From assembly GCA_003963145.1 (NCBI GenBank), contig RXJJ01000003.1:486146-550145 (forward strand): DNA of 64,000 nucleotides, read 5' to 3'. Below the pieces are notes generated by a model. It was not told the origin of the DNA. It saw only the letters and a program-made list of their open reading frames with translations, and did not search any database. Positions 28,210 through 38,803 of this stretch are shown one piece after another. How positions within the stretch are numbered: position 1 is the first letter of the stretch; every line of letters starts with the position of its first letter. The translations under genes were made by a program, and so were the position numbers. This DNA is from Bradyrhizobiaceae bacterium (GTDB taxonomy: Bacteria > Pseudomonadota > Alphaproteobacteria > Rhizobiales > Xanthobacteraceae).

Positions 28210-29799
28210 TCAGTGCTTGAAATGCCGCGTGCCGGTGAACACCATGGCGATGCCGTGGGCGTCGGCGGCCTCGATCACCTCATTGTCGCGCATCGAGCCG
28301 CCGGGCTGAATCACCGCCGTCGCACCGGCTTCGATCGCGACCAGCAGTCCATCGGCGAACGGGAAGAAGGCATCCGACGCCACCACAGAGCCCTTGGTGA
28401 GCGGCTCCGCGAGGCCCAGTTCTTTCGCCGCGTCTTGCGCCTTGCGCGCGGCGATCCGCGCCGAATCGACGCGGCTCATCTGCCCCGCGCCGATACCGAC
28501 GGTGGCGAGGTCTTTTGCATAAACGATGGTGTTGGACTTGACGTGCTTGGCGACGCGGAATGCGAACAACAGGTCGGCAAGCTCCTTATTTGTCGGCGCG
28601 CGTTTGGTCACGGTCTTGAGCGTCATGTCGTCGACCACCGCGTTGTCCCGCGACTGCACCAGAAATCCGCCGGCGACGGTCTTCGCCGTCAGGCCCGGCG
28701 CGCGCGGATCGGGAAGGCCGCCGGCCAGAAGCAGGCGCAGGTTCTTTTTCGCCGCGACGATCCCGATCGCCTCTTCGGTGGCGTCCGGCGCAATGATGAC
28801 TTCGGTAAAAATTTCGGTGATGGCCCGCGCGGCCTCGGCGTCCAGCGTCCTGTTCAGCGCGACGATGCCGCCGAAGGCCGAGGTCGAATCGCAGGCCAGC
28901 GCCTTGCGGTAGGCGGAGACGAGATCGCTGCCCTCCGCGACACCGCAAGGGTTGGCGTGCTTGACAATGACGCAGGCCGCAGCGCGGCTGGAATCGAACT
29001 CGGCGAGCGCCTCATAGGCTGCGTCGGTGTCGTTGATGTTGTTGTAGGAGAGCTGCTTGCCCTGGACCTGCCGCGCAGTGGCGACACCGGGCCGTTTGTC
29101 AGCGGTGAGATAAAACGCCGCGGTCTGATGCGGGTTTTCGCCGTAACGGAGGGCTTCGGCGAGCTTTCCGCCGATGGCGCGAAAGTCCGGCGCGTCGATA
29201 TTCAGCTGCGCGGAAAACCAGTTCGAGATCGCGGCATCGTAGGCGGCGGTGCGCGCATAGGCCTTGGAGGCGAGACGCTTGCGCAGCGCAAGTGTGGTCG
29301 CGCCCTCGAAAGAATCCAGTTCGTCGAGCACGGCCTGATAATCGCCGGGCTCGACGATGACGGCGACATGCTCGTGGTTCTTCGCCGCGGCCCGGATCAT
29401 CGCCGGGCCGCCGATGTCGATATTCTCGATGCATTCATCGAAGCTCGCGCCGCTGCGCATCGTCGCCTCGAAGGGATAGAGATTGACCACGAGCAGATCG
29501 ATCGGTGCGATGCCGTGATCCTTCATCGATTTGGCATGCTCCGTATTGCCGCGGATGGCGAGCAGTCCGCCATGCACCTTGGGATGCAGGGTCTTGACCC
29601 TTCCATCCATCATTTCCGGAAAGCCGGTCAGATCGGACACGTCCATCACCTTGAGGCCGGTTTCGGCAATGGCCCTGGCGGTTCCTCCGGTGGACACCAG
29701 CTCGACACCGCGCACCGCGAGGGCGCGGGCGAATTCGATCAGGCCGGTCTTGTCGGAAACGGACAGCAATGCGCGGGTGACGCGGTGCGGATGGGTCAT
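28210..29799 (-). CDS. purH: bifunctional AICAR formyltransferase/IMP cyclohydrolase
   Basis: A 529-residue PurH, performing the last two steps of purine synthesis. The N-terminal IMP cyclohydrolase domain (about 1-200) opens [18 protein letters not shown] with [14 protein letters not shown] and [21 protein letters not shown] in pieces. The C-terminal transformylase has [26 protein letters not shown] (the catalytic Lys-His pair) and FPFADGLL, ending with TGTRHFKH. The length is normal. It is 132 bp downstream of the heparinase-family gene on the same strand, an arrangement common in Rhizobiales. Confidence 0.97.
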   Translation of the reverse strand: MTHPHRVTRALLSVSDKTGLIEFARALAVRGVELVSTGGTARAIAETGLKVMDVSDLTGFPEMMDGRVKTLHPKVHGGLLAIRGNTEHAKSMKDHGIAPIDLLVVNLYPFEATMRSGASFDECIENIDIGGPAMIRAAAKNHEHVAVIVEPGDYQAVLDELDSFEGATTLALRKRLASKAYARTAAYDAAISNWFSAQLNIDAPDFRAIGGKLAEALRYGENPHQTAAFYLTADKRPGVATARQVQGKQLSYNNINDTDAAYEALAEFDSSRAAACVIVKHANPCGVAEGSDLVSAYRKALACDSTSAFGGIVALNRTLDAEAARAITEIFTEVIIAPDATEEAIGIVAAKKNLRLLLAGGLPDPRAPGLTAKTVAGGFLVQSRDNAVVDDMTLKTVTKRAPTNKELADLLFAFRVAKHVKSNTIVYAKDLATVGIGAGQMSRVDSARIAARKAQDAAKELGLAEPLTKGSVVASDAFFPFADGLLVAIEAGATAVIQPGGSMRDNEVIEAADAHGIAMVFTGTRHFKH

Positions 29800-29931
29800 T
29801 TGTGGGGTCCAGTTGAAGGACTGCCGCGTAGCATGGATTTATGTGGCGTTAAACCGTTCGCGCCGCATATCAGGACTTTTTGGGAAAGAGCAGGCGGTGC
29901 TGGCAAAAAGATCGCTCCAAAACGGCTAAAA

Positions 29932-31680
29932 CTAGAGCGGCAATTCGGGCTCGCGCTTCGCATTGCGTCTGGCGATGGTGGCCGACTGCGAGCCGCCGGA
30001 GCGTGCGAAGCTCCACCGGATTGTCGGTACGTTGCGCGCGTGCTGGCGGATGACGATTTGCGCCGTGCGCCGCGCGCCATCGGAGCCGCCGAGAAACACG
30101 CTGTCTTCCAGATCGACCTTCTGGTCGCCGGCCTCGAAGGTCCACACATCCCGGTTCGGCAGAACCAGCATCACTCCGCGCCCATCGCTGAGCCGGCTCG
30201 CTTTCACGGACGGGTGCAGATGGAACCGCAGCGCATAATCGTCGTTGCCGCGAAACGCGCCGCCCTGTGCCCTGCTGACCGCATCCTCACCTTCGAGCCT
30301 TGAGCCATCCCGCGCGATGGTCAGGACACGGCGGTGGATCACCCCGAACGGCTTGCGGTAGCCGTCATGCGACATCGTCAGCACCGTGCCGCTTTCGGTC
30401 ACCTCGCGATGGGACTGCACGTCGCCGGGTCCGCTGACGATGGGTGCGCCCTGCAGCATTTTTTTCACCGAGGACAATTGCACGAACTGGCTTGAAGACG
30501 TGTCGTGAAACACCAGCGTCGAATGTGCCGCGGTCGAGCGCGCGAAGGCACGCCAGTTGTCGCGGCTGGTCGAGGCCATGCCGCAATTGACCACGATGCG
30601 GCAGGTGCCGGACGACATTTCAAACGACAGCGTGCCCGCATGGGCGAAATGGCTGAGGCTGGCCGGCGGCGGCGGCCCGACATCGGCGATGACCATCATC
30701 GGTCCGGCATCGACGCGCTGATAGCCGGCGTGCGGCATGTGCGGCATCGGCGTGCCGTGGGCGTCGTCATAGGCGAGCAGCGTCGCGACATCACCGGAGG
30801 GAGCAGTGCTCATGCCGTTGAACAGCGCGAAGCTGCCGTCGCCGTGCCGGAAAAAACGCAGCATCGGCATCATGCGGTCGATGGCATTGAGCAGCGCCTG
30901 CGGTGGAGCGATGTTGCGCGCGGCGAAGGTCTGCCGGAGCGGCAGCAAATCCAGCATCAACTCGACCAGCGCGCCGGGATTGCGCGAGATGTGCCCGCCA
31001 TCGGGCAGGATCTGGCGCTGCAGCTCGTCGGACAGCTTCTTGGTCGCGGTGCGGATGAATTTGGTCTGATTGGCAAGACAGAGCGAGGCGTAACACAGCG
31101 CGATCAGCACCTGCAGCCGCGCGACGCCATCGGGAATGTCGAGCGTGGTGTAACGCAGATAACGGATGTCGCGCGTCAGGTTCCGCAAAAAGCGGCGGTA
31201 GAATTTCCCGTCCGCTTCGCCGAGCAGCAGCGGCGCCTGCGACAGCAGGGAAATGACACGGCGGGCGAGCACGTCGGCGCGCTTGCCGACGGCGCTTTTG
31301 CGCTTGGCGTTGGCCCAGTCCTCGATCAGCGCACGGGCATTGGCGCGGGTGATCGCCGAATCGGCGGCGCGCAGATGGCGCAGCCATCCGAATCCCAGAA
31401 GCGCGATCTCCCAGTCCTCCGAGGGCGGATCGAGATCGAACACCGAGCGGCCATGGCAGGTGACGATCTTGCCGGCGAACACGAAGCGGCCGGAGTAGAT
31501 CTCCGCCGCCCGCGTCGCGTCGGTGGTGCGCAAATCGTGCGGCGCGATCAGAAGGCGGTCATTGCGCCCCGGCCAGAGCCGCGACAGCGCCACGGAATTG
31601 CTGCTGGCATGCGCCATCACCTTCCGCGCGGCGCGGCCCAGCAGCAATCCTGAAATGCGTCGTTGTCCGGCGGCAGACAC
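29932..31680 (-). CDS. heparinase II/III family protein
   Basis: A 582-residue protein with an alpha-helical N-terminal half (about 80-340, with SEDWEIALLGFGWLRHL and LPDGGHISRNPGALVELMLDLLPLR in part) and a beta-sandwich C-terminal half (GTLSFEMSSGTCRIVVNCG, RSTAAHSTLVFHDTSSSQF). This matches the heparinase II/III-like architecture common in Rhizobiales. The HSTL histidine and neighbouring Arg/Asn are the conserved residues. No clear signal peptide is visible, so the substrate (an anionic polysaccharide in true lyases) and site of action are uncertain. It lies between rsmB and purH, all on the minus strand. Confidence 0.87.
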   Translation of the reverse strand: MSAAGQRRISGLLLGRAARKVMAHASSNSVALSRLWPGRNDRLLIAPHDLRTTDATRAAEIYSGRFVFAGKIVTCHGRSVFDLDPPSEDWEIALLGFGWLRHLRAADSAITRANARALIEDWANAKRKSAVGKRADVLARRVISLLSQAPLLLGEADGKFYRRFLRNLTRDIRYLRYTTLDIPDGVARLQVLIALCYASLCLANQTKFIRTATKKLSDELQRQILPDGGHISRNPGALVELMLDLLPLRQTFAARNIAPPQALLNAIDRMMPMLRFFRHGDGSFALFNGMSTAPSGDVATLLAYDDAHGTPMPHMPHAGYQRVDAGPMMVIADVGPPPPASLSHFAHAGTLSFEMSSGTCRIVVNCGMASTSRDNWRAFARSTAAHSTLVFHDTSSSQFVQLSSVKKMLQGAPIVSGPGDVQSHREVTESGTVLTMSHDGYRKPFGVIHRRVLTIARDGSRLEGEDAVSRAQGGAFRGNDDYALRFHLHPSVKASRLSDGRGVMLVLPNRDVWTFEAGDQKVDLEDSVFLGGSDGARRTAQIVIRQHARNVPTIRWSFARSGGSQSATIARRNAKREPELPL

Positions 31681-31812
31681 GCGTTATGGGCTCATCGCAA
31701 GGGAATCTCGCGACTCCTTTTAATCGTAAAACGCGCGCAAGGCACTATCGCGGGTTGCGTCATGACGTATCGCACGCCAACGCCGCGAAGCAGGCTAAAT
31801 CGCTGTCCCGAC

Positions 31813-33153
31813 TCAGGATTTTATCAGGCGCGCGGCGTAGAAGCCGTCGAGGCCGCCGAGTTTCGGATCGGCGTGGGGCAAATGGCAGGGCAGGGTGCGC
31901 AAATCGCCGTCCCGTGTGATCAGTTCGGTGAGGCCGGCAACCTCGGACGGCGTGACCGGAACGCGCTTCATCGACGGCTCGAGATCGAGCAGCGTCTCGA
32001 TGGCCTGCTCGCCTTCTTCCGGTTCCAGCGAACAGGTGCAGTAAACCAGCATGCCGCCGGGCTTGAGCAGCGCGACGCTTTTGTGCAGCAACCGTTTTTG
32101 CAGCGCCATCAGCGCGCCGATGTCGTTTTCGTTTTTCAGCCACGCCACGTCGGGATGACGGCGGATGGTCCCGGTCGCGGCGCAAGGCGCATCGAGCAGG
32201 ATGGCGTCGAATTCCGCGCCGTTCCATTCGGTGGCGTCGGCGACCACCGTCGTCGCATCGAGCGACAACCGGTCGAAATTTTCCTTCAGCCGTGCCACCC
32301 GCGCCGGCGACCGGTCGATCGCCGTCACGGTCGCGCCGGCCTGCGCGAGCTGCGCGGTCTTGCCGCCCGGCGCGGCGCACAGATCGGCGACGCTCTTGTT
32401 CTTCAGCTCGCCGAACAGACGCGCGGGCAGCGCGGCGGCGGCGTCCTGCACCCACCATTGTCCGTCGCTGAAGCCCGGCAGCATCGTCACCGAGCCTTGC
32501 AGCGGCGTGCGCACGGTGCCGGTGGCCAGCGCCTCGCCATGCAGCCGCGCCGCCCAGTTTTGCGGTTCGGATTTCACGGTGAGATCGAGCGGCGGCTCGA
32601 AGGAAATCGCATGCGCCATGGCCTTGGCGGTCTCTTCGCCGTAGGCGGCCATCCAGCGCGCGGCCAGCCATTGCGGCAGATCGATCATGCTGGCGTTGAC
32701 TTCCTCGACCAACGTCTGGCCCTCGCGCGCGCAGCGGCGAAGCACCGCGTTGACGAGCCCGGCATATTTGCCGGCACGCCGGTCGGCCTGCACGAGGCGC
32801 ACCGACAGGTCGACGGCGGCGTGATCGGGCACGTCCATCCAGAGAATCTGCGCGGCGCCGATCAGCAGCGCGCTTTGCGCGCGGGGTGCGTCGGTGGGAA
32901 CGCCGCGATCCAGCAGCCGCGACAGCACATGGCCGAGCGTTCCGAGCCGCCGCAGAATGGTCGCCACCAGGCGGCGCATCAGCGCGCGGTCGCGATCCGA
33001 CAATGTCTTGAGGCCCGGATGAGCCGCAGCGCCTTCGAGCTGGTCGTCAAGGGTACGGCGCTTGTGCAGGACGCCATCGAGAATGTCGGCGGCGATGCGG
33101 CGCGCGGCGAGGCCGGGAACTTCGGCCGGCGGTGCGAAACGCGAGGGACTCAT
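31813..33153 (-). CDS. rsmB: 16S rRNA (cytosine-967-C5) methyltransferase family, RsmB
   Basis: A 446-residue RsmB: an N-terminal NusB-like RNA-binding domain (about 1-150, containing RALMRRLVATILRRLGTLG in part) joined to an S-adenosylmethionine methyltransferase. SAM motif I is DLCAAPGGKTAQLAQAGA, the first catalytic-loop Cys is in LLDAPCAATGTIRRHPDVAW (part), and the nucleophile Cys is in LVYCTCSLEPEEGEQ. The start at 33153 is preferred to the ATG 22 codons upstream, since conserved sequence begins there and the latter crowds the divergent SDHAF4-like gene. Confidence 0.93.
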   Translation of the reverse strand: MSPSRFAPPAEVPGLAARRIAADILDGVLHKRRTLDDQLEGAAAHPGLKTLSDRDRALMRRLVATILRRLGTLGHVLSRLLDRGVPTDAPRAQSALLIGAAQILWMDVPDHAAVDLSVRLVQADRRAGKYAGLVNAVLRRCAREGQTLVEEVNASMIDLPQWLAARWMAAYGEETAKAMAHAISFEPPLDLTVKSEPQNWAARLHGEALATGTVRTPLQGSVTMLPGFSDGQWWVQDAAAALPARLFGELKNKSVADLCAAPGGKTAQLAQAGATVTAIDRSPARVARLKENFDRLSLDATTVVADATEWNGAEFDAILLDAPCAATGTIRRHPDVAWLKNENDIGALMALQKRLLHKSVALLKPGGMLVYCTCSLEPEEGEQAIETLLDLEPSMKRVPVTPSEVAGLTELITRDGDLRTLPCHLPHADPKLGGLDGFYAARLIKS

Positions 33154-33290
33154 GCGAAGAAAATGCCACCCAGCAGGAATGAACGGCGTCTGGCCGTAGC
33201 GAAGCCGCCTTGGTGACACCGGAATATGCCAAATGTAAGAATCGGTTGCGGGCCGATGGGATTACTGTGGATGCCGCGGAGGTTTGTTCG

Positions 33291-33527
33291 ATGACTGAGA
33301 AAAAGGCGGAGCGTCCGGAAATAACGCCGTTAACAGGCGAAAATCGCCGTGCCCTGCCGCCCGCCGCGCAGCGCGCTCTGGCGGAGGCGGAGGCCCGGCG
33401 TGCGGCGGCCGAGCGCGCGGACAAGGACAATATCCACAAGACCGCGAAGGAAATTCAGGGTCCGGCCGGTCCCGAGCCGACGCGCTATGGCGACTGGGAA
33501 AACAAGGGCATCGCGAGCGATTTCTAG
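33291..33527 (+). CDS. DUF1674 / SDHAF4-like protein
   Basis: A 78-residue protein of DUF1674, the bacterial counterpart of succinate dehydrogenase assembly factor 4, which in mitochondria binds flavinylated SdhA. The signature is at the C-terminus: KEIQGPAGPEPTRYGDWENKG, ending IASDF. The N-terminal half is Ala/Arg/Glu-rich and probably helical or disordered. The ATG at 33291 has GGAGG 9 bases upstream; the longer frame from 33210 would overlap the rsmB promoter region. It is divergent from rsmB. Confidence 0.88.
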   Translation: MTEKKAERPEITPLTGENRRALPPAAQRALAEAEARRAAAERADKDNIHKTAKEIQGPAGPEPTRYGDWENKGIASDF

Positions 33528-33872
33528 CTCAGACTGTTTCGTTTCCGCATTTCTGCAGCATCGCGTGTCATTGCCGCCCCATAATAATATATTATCTAGG
33601 TATATATTCTTATTATCGCTAGTACCACCAATTCCAGGCCTAAATCACGACGGCCAGCGCTCGCGACCGACGTTATTCTGAGCATCAGGCTTGTAGTTTT
33701 GATGCGTTTAATTGTCGTGTTGGTGTTTATGGTCGTGACAATGAGAATTCTCTTGTCGTTATTTATTTTGGTGGTGATCCGTTTTTTTTTGACATTAGGA
33801 ATTGTATGACATCGCCTAATGCGTAGGATGAGTTTTCTTGTTAGCTGACGATTGAGTCGCTAATCAAAAAGA
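33528..33872. other. AT-rich intergenic segment
   Basis: About 340 bases of strikingly low GC in a high-GC neighbourhood, with T-runs (one of nine at 33782-33790) and an ATATATT-rich patch near 33585-33620. CATTAGG at 33793 and CCTAATG at 33815 form a 7-bp inverted repeat. No open frame looks coding. It leads straight into the hairpin array at 33874 and could hold its promoter. Confidence 0.5.
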
Positions 33873-33873
33873 C

Positions 33874-34050
33874 AAAAGCCGCTACGGTTCTGACCCGCAA
33901 CGGCTTTTGGTTTGGGTGGCCCTTGTGGAAGGGGCCGGTACGAAGTGCCGCTTCCTTCTGGAAGGGAAGCGGAGTGGTCCCCGGAGCTCCGGGATCGCCA
34001 ACTAGAGACAGGCGGGACTGGTTTACTTCTTAAGGATAGACCAGCCCGCC
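33874..34050. ncRNA. candidate structured RNA: array of five stable hairpins
   Basis: Five GC-rich stem-loops lie in succession within 177 bases: AAAAGCCG/CGGCTTTT (33874-33908), GGCCC/GGGCC (33918-33936), CGCTTCC/GGAAGCG (33949-33971), CCCGG/CCGGG (33980-33993) and GGCGGG-A-CTGGT/ACCAG-CCCGCC (34011-34050, 11 pairs with one bulge). There is no open reading frame through them. Strand is unknown; the first hairpin has a short T-run on its 3' side on the plus strand. It could be a small RNA, a long leader or trailer, or a repeat cluster. It shows no SRP RNA tetraloop region and I cannot assign a family. Confidence 0.45.
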
Positions 34051-34207
34051 GACCTAGTACCTAATCGTCGTGTTTTCGGGCCTGATTTGTCAAACAAAGA
34101 ATTAAGTTTTCGACGAAACTCAAATATGGGCGTCGAAAGATGTCTGTTGACTCAAAAGGAATCAGAACCGCGCGAATGTGCAAGCGTCAGAACAGATAGG
34201 CAGAATA

Positions 34208-34235
34208 AAAAAGCCCCGCGTGAGCGGGGCTTTTT
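34208..34235 (-). terminator. intrinsic terminator after L,D-transpeptidase 2
   Basis: AAAAAGCCCCGC-GTGA-GCGGGGCTTTTT is a perfect 12-bp hairpin with A and T runs on opposite sides, so it can terminate in both directions. It lies 24 bases past the stop codon of the minus-strand L,D-transpeptidase and also closes the intergenic region to its left. Confidence 0.88.
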
Positions 34236-34258
34236 GCATCCAGTATCTGGTTTGAAGA

Positions 34259-34768
34259 TCAGCGCGAGGTCACGACCACCGGCGTGCCGACCGAGACGCG
34301 CTGGAACAGGTCGGTGATGTCCTGATTGTACATGCGCACGCAGCCATAGGAGACATAGCCGCCGACCGAGTTCGGCCGGTTGGTGCCGTGGATGGCGTAT
34401 TGGCCACCGGCCAGCGTCATCGCGGCCACGCCCATCGGATTGGCGGGCGAGCCGCCGGCAATCACATCCGGGATATTCGGATGGTCGTGCTTCACGTCGG
34501 ACGGCGGCGACCATGCGGGCGCCAGATACTTTCCGCTGATCATGGTCGCTCCGGCCCATGCCTTGCCGGGTTTGCCGACGCCGACCGGGTAACGAACAGC
34601 CTGACCGCCATTCATCACATAATAAAGCCGGCGCTCATTGGTTTTCACGACGATTGTGCCCGGCGAATAGCCGGCCGGAGCGCCCACGATTTCCCTCGCA
34701 GACGCGGTTTCCGAAACCACGCCCAGGGTGGTGGCAGCCAGCAGGATCACAGCGAATTTGCGCAACAT
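34259..34768 (-). CDS. exported L,D-transpeptidase
   Basis: A 169-residue YkuD-domain protein with a signal peptide (MLRKFAVILLAATTLGVVSE, cleavage near TASA-RE). The active site is His127 in YAIHGTN and Cys143 in SYGCVRMYNQD, the classical HXn(S/T)XGC(V/I)R motif of periplasmic L,D-transpeptidases, which make 3-3 peptidoglycan cross-links or anchor outer-membrane proteins. The 5' frame is open for 45 more codons, but the ATG at 34768 has TGGAGG upstream and begins the signal sequence. It differs in layout from the unexported YkuD protein at 589-1158. Confidence 0.93.
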   Translation of the reverse strand: MLRKFAVILLAATTLGVVSETASAREIVGAPAGYSPGTIVVKTNERRLYYVMNGGQAVRYPVGVGKPGKAWAGATMISGKYLAPAWSPPSDVKHDHPNIPDVIAGGSPANPMGVAAMTLAGGQYAIHGTNRPNSVGGYVSYGCVRMYNQDITDLFQRVSVGTPVVVTSR

Positions 34769-35033
34769 CTTGAACCTCCACAATGCCGCCGGGCGCGCCG
34801 GAAGCGGCCAATTCCATAGCAGGAACGGGGCCGGCGGACATGCGCAAGACGGCAAAAACGGCGTCATAAAGCGAAAATGCCGCAAGGAAGTAAATGCCCT
34901 CAAAACAACACTCGGGGCAAAAGTGACCGCAGGCCGCCAAGGCAGCCTAACAATGCTGTGACCGCACGAAAAATACCGCCAAATCCGCCACTTGGACGCA
35001 ACCCGGACCCGGCGCGACGGCGGGTCCCCGGCC

Positions 35034-36986
<1,953 letters not shown>

Positions 36987-37214
36987 TGTTATTCCTCCAC
37001 AAACCGCCGTTTCATGAAGCGGCAGACAAACCTTTTTATTAGCCGGATTATGCGCTTGCCGGGGGGTGTGGGACAAGCTGCATCATTTAGGACTTTTGTC
37101 GCGCCCCTGGCCCCGGTGTCATGGTGGCCGCTGTCCGGCATGGTATCATGGGGCGCGGGCGCCAGGATTAATCACACCCGTAATTTAGTCGGGCCCGTCA
37201 GCGAGGACAGTAAC

Positions 37215-37709
37215 GTGTTGAAACATTTTTTCCGGCCGGCGGCGTTTGCATTCCTTGTTCTGACCGCGTCCGCCGTGCAGGCGGAGGCGCCTTCGCCCGA
37301 GGCCCTCGCAGCAGCGAAAGACCTTGTTCGCACAATGAACGTCACCGAGCAGTTCAAGGCGATCCTGCCGGTGGTCATCAATGCGCTCAAGCCCGCGATC
37401 GTTCAGGGGCGTCCGGACGTCGCGAAGGATTACGATGCTCTCATGCCCGCCGTTTCGGCCGAATTCCTGACACGGGTCGATGAAATATCGGACAAGATCG
37501 CGGGGCTCTATGCCGATAATTTTTCCGTCGATGAGATAAAGGCAATTAACGCGTTCTATCTCACGCCCGCCGGTCAGAAGGTCCTGCAAAAGACACCGGC
37601 CCTGGCGGCCCAGACCATGTCCCTTGGCCAGGAGTGGGGCCGATCGATCGGCACCGATCTGAAGGCGCGGCTCATTGAGGAAATGCGAAAGAAGGGCCAT
37701 ACGCTTTAA
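37215..37709 (+). CDS. exported DUF2059 protein
   Basis: A 164-residue secreted or periplasmic protein starting at GTG (GAGGA about 10 bases upstream). A signal peptide (LKHFFRPAAFAFLVLTASAVQA) precedes the DUF2059 domain, marked by RTMNVTEQFKAILPVVINALKP in part, then DEISDKIAGLYADNFSVDEIKAINAFYLTPAGQKVLQKTPAL in pieces (NFSVDEIKAINAFYLTPAGQ) and a helical tail. DUF2059 proteins have no established function. It is divergent from acs. A 905-codon open frame covering it and running antisense to acs is not a gene. Confidence 0.88.
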   Translation: MLKHFFRPAAFAFLVLTASAVQAEAPSPEALAAAKDLVRTMNVTEQFKAILPVVINALKPAIVQGRPDVAKDYDALMPAVSAEFLTRVDEISDKIAGLYADNFSVDEIKAINAFYLTPAGQKVLQKTPALAAQTMSLGQEWGRSIGTDLKARLIEEMRKKGHTL

Positions 37710-37729
37710 AACACGCGCTTTAAAAGCCG

Positions 37730-38386
37730 CTACGAAAGCCCCCACACCGATGTTTGCTTGATTTCCGTGTCCTCAAGGTCGCGTGTCACCGGCACGCTGT
37801 AGTCGGCAATTCTGACAAGCCTGTCCTTGGGCAGATAGGATCGTCCGGGGTCGCCGATCAAAATCATCGCACCGCGCTTTGCGTGCGATGTCAAAAAATC
37901 GAACGCGCGCTGCGCGGTGTCGCGTTCGTAGAAAATATCGCCGGCGAGGATGACGTCCCAGACAAGAGACCGCGGCTCCGGCTCCGCCAGGAGGTCGGTC
38001 TCGATCAAGGATATCGCGACACGGTTGATACTTGCATTGAGCGTTATGGCCGCGCGCGCGAAAGCGCCGATATCCGCCACATCGGCCGTGGCTGCTGCTG
38101 CCTTCATCGTTGCGATTCCGACCAGCCCGGAACCGGAGGCGAGATCGAGAATTTTCTTGCCGCGCACCAGATCGGGGTTGTCGAGAATGTAGCGGGCGAG
38201 AGCCTGCCCGCCGGCCCAGGCAAAAGCCCAGAACGGCGGCGGCAGGCCGTGCTCGCCGAGTTCTTGCTCGGTCTTGTGCCAGAGCGGGACTGCTTCATCG
38301 GCAAGGTAGAGGGTGATTTCCGGAACGAGCGGGACATAACGCCGGCGCGTATTGGCGCGGATGAAAGCCGCCTTGTCCGGGATCAC
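37730..38386 (-). CDS. SAM-dependent methyltransferase, ETFB-lysine-methyltransferase-like
   Basis: A 218-residue class I methyltransferase. PPPFWAFAWAGGQALARYILDNP is followed by SAM motif I KILDLASGSGLVGIATMKA (D/G-rich loop), then AGDIFYERDTAQRAFDFL with the (N/D)xFY-type substrate motif. The pattern fits the METTL20/ETFBKMT-related and nicotinamide N-methylase-like group, whose bacterial members methylate lysines of electron-transfer flavoprotein beta. The GTG start overlaps the stop codon of the EVE gene (GTGA), so the genes are translationally coupled. The target here is unproven. Confidence 0.85.
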   Translation of the reverse strand: MIPDKAAFIRANTRRRYVPLVPEITLYLADEAVPLWHKTEQELGEHGLPPPFWAFAWAGGQALARYILDNPDLVRGKKILDLASGSGLVGIATMKAAAATADVADIGAFARAAITLNASINRVAISLIETDLLAEPEPRSLVWDVILAGDIFYERDTAQRAFDFLTSHAKRGAMILIGDPGRSYLPKDRLVRIADYSVPVTRDLEDTEIKQTSVWGLS

Positions 38387-38796
38387 AGTCCGCCCATCTT
38401 GCAGACCAGCTTCCATTGCTCGGGCGTCACGCTCTGCACCGACAGGCGCGAATACTTCAAGAGATCCATGTCGGCGAGTTTCTTCTCGGTTTTCACATCG
38501 GCAAGTGTGACCGGCTTTTTGAGCGGCTTGTCGGCCTTGATGTCGACGCAGACGAACTTGCCGGTCTTGTCGCTCGGATCGGGATAGTGCTCGCGGATGA
38601 TTTCCGCGATGCCCACGATCTCCTTGCCCTCGTTGGAGTGATAATAGAAGGCGAGGTCGCCCTTCTTCATTTTCATCATGTTGAGCTTGGCGGTGTGGTT
38701 GCGCACGCCGGTCCACGCTTCGCCCTTCGCGCCCTTGGCGACCTGCTGGTCCCACGACCACACCGAAGGCTCCGATTTCACCAGCCAGTAATTCAT
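38383..38796 (-). CDS. EVE domain protein
   Basis: A 137-residue single EVE domain, a PUA-like fold that binds modified bases in DNA or RNA. It opens NYWLVKSEPSVWSWDQQV, continues WTGVRNHTAKLNMMKMKKGDLAFYYHSNEGKEIVGIAEI in pieces (WTGVRNHTA, GDLAFYYHS), and ends QSVTPEQWKLVCKMGGL. The residues forming the aromatic base-binding pocket (W in SW, WTGVRN, FYYHS) are present. It sits between gpsA (8 bp upstream) and the overlapping methyltransferase gene, apparently one operon with tsaD-gpsA. Confidence 0.93.
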   Translation of the reverse strand: MNYWLVKSEPSVWSWDQQVAKGAKGEAWTGVRNHTAKLNMMKMKKGDLAFYYHSNEGKEIVGIAEIIREHYPDPSDKTGKFVCVDIKADKPLKKPVTLADVKTEKKLADMDLLKYSRLSVQSVTPEQWKLVCKMGGL

Positions 38797-38803
38797 GGTT
38801 GTC

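Noticed and set aside
33874-34050. SRP (4.5S) or 6S RNA
   Set aside because: The conserved SRP apical loop and the 6S open-complex bulge pattern cannot be recognised; only generic hairpins are seen.
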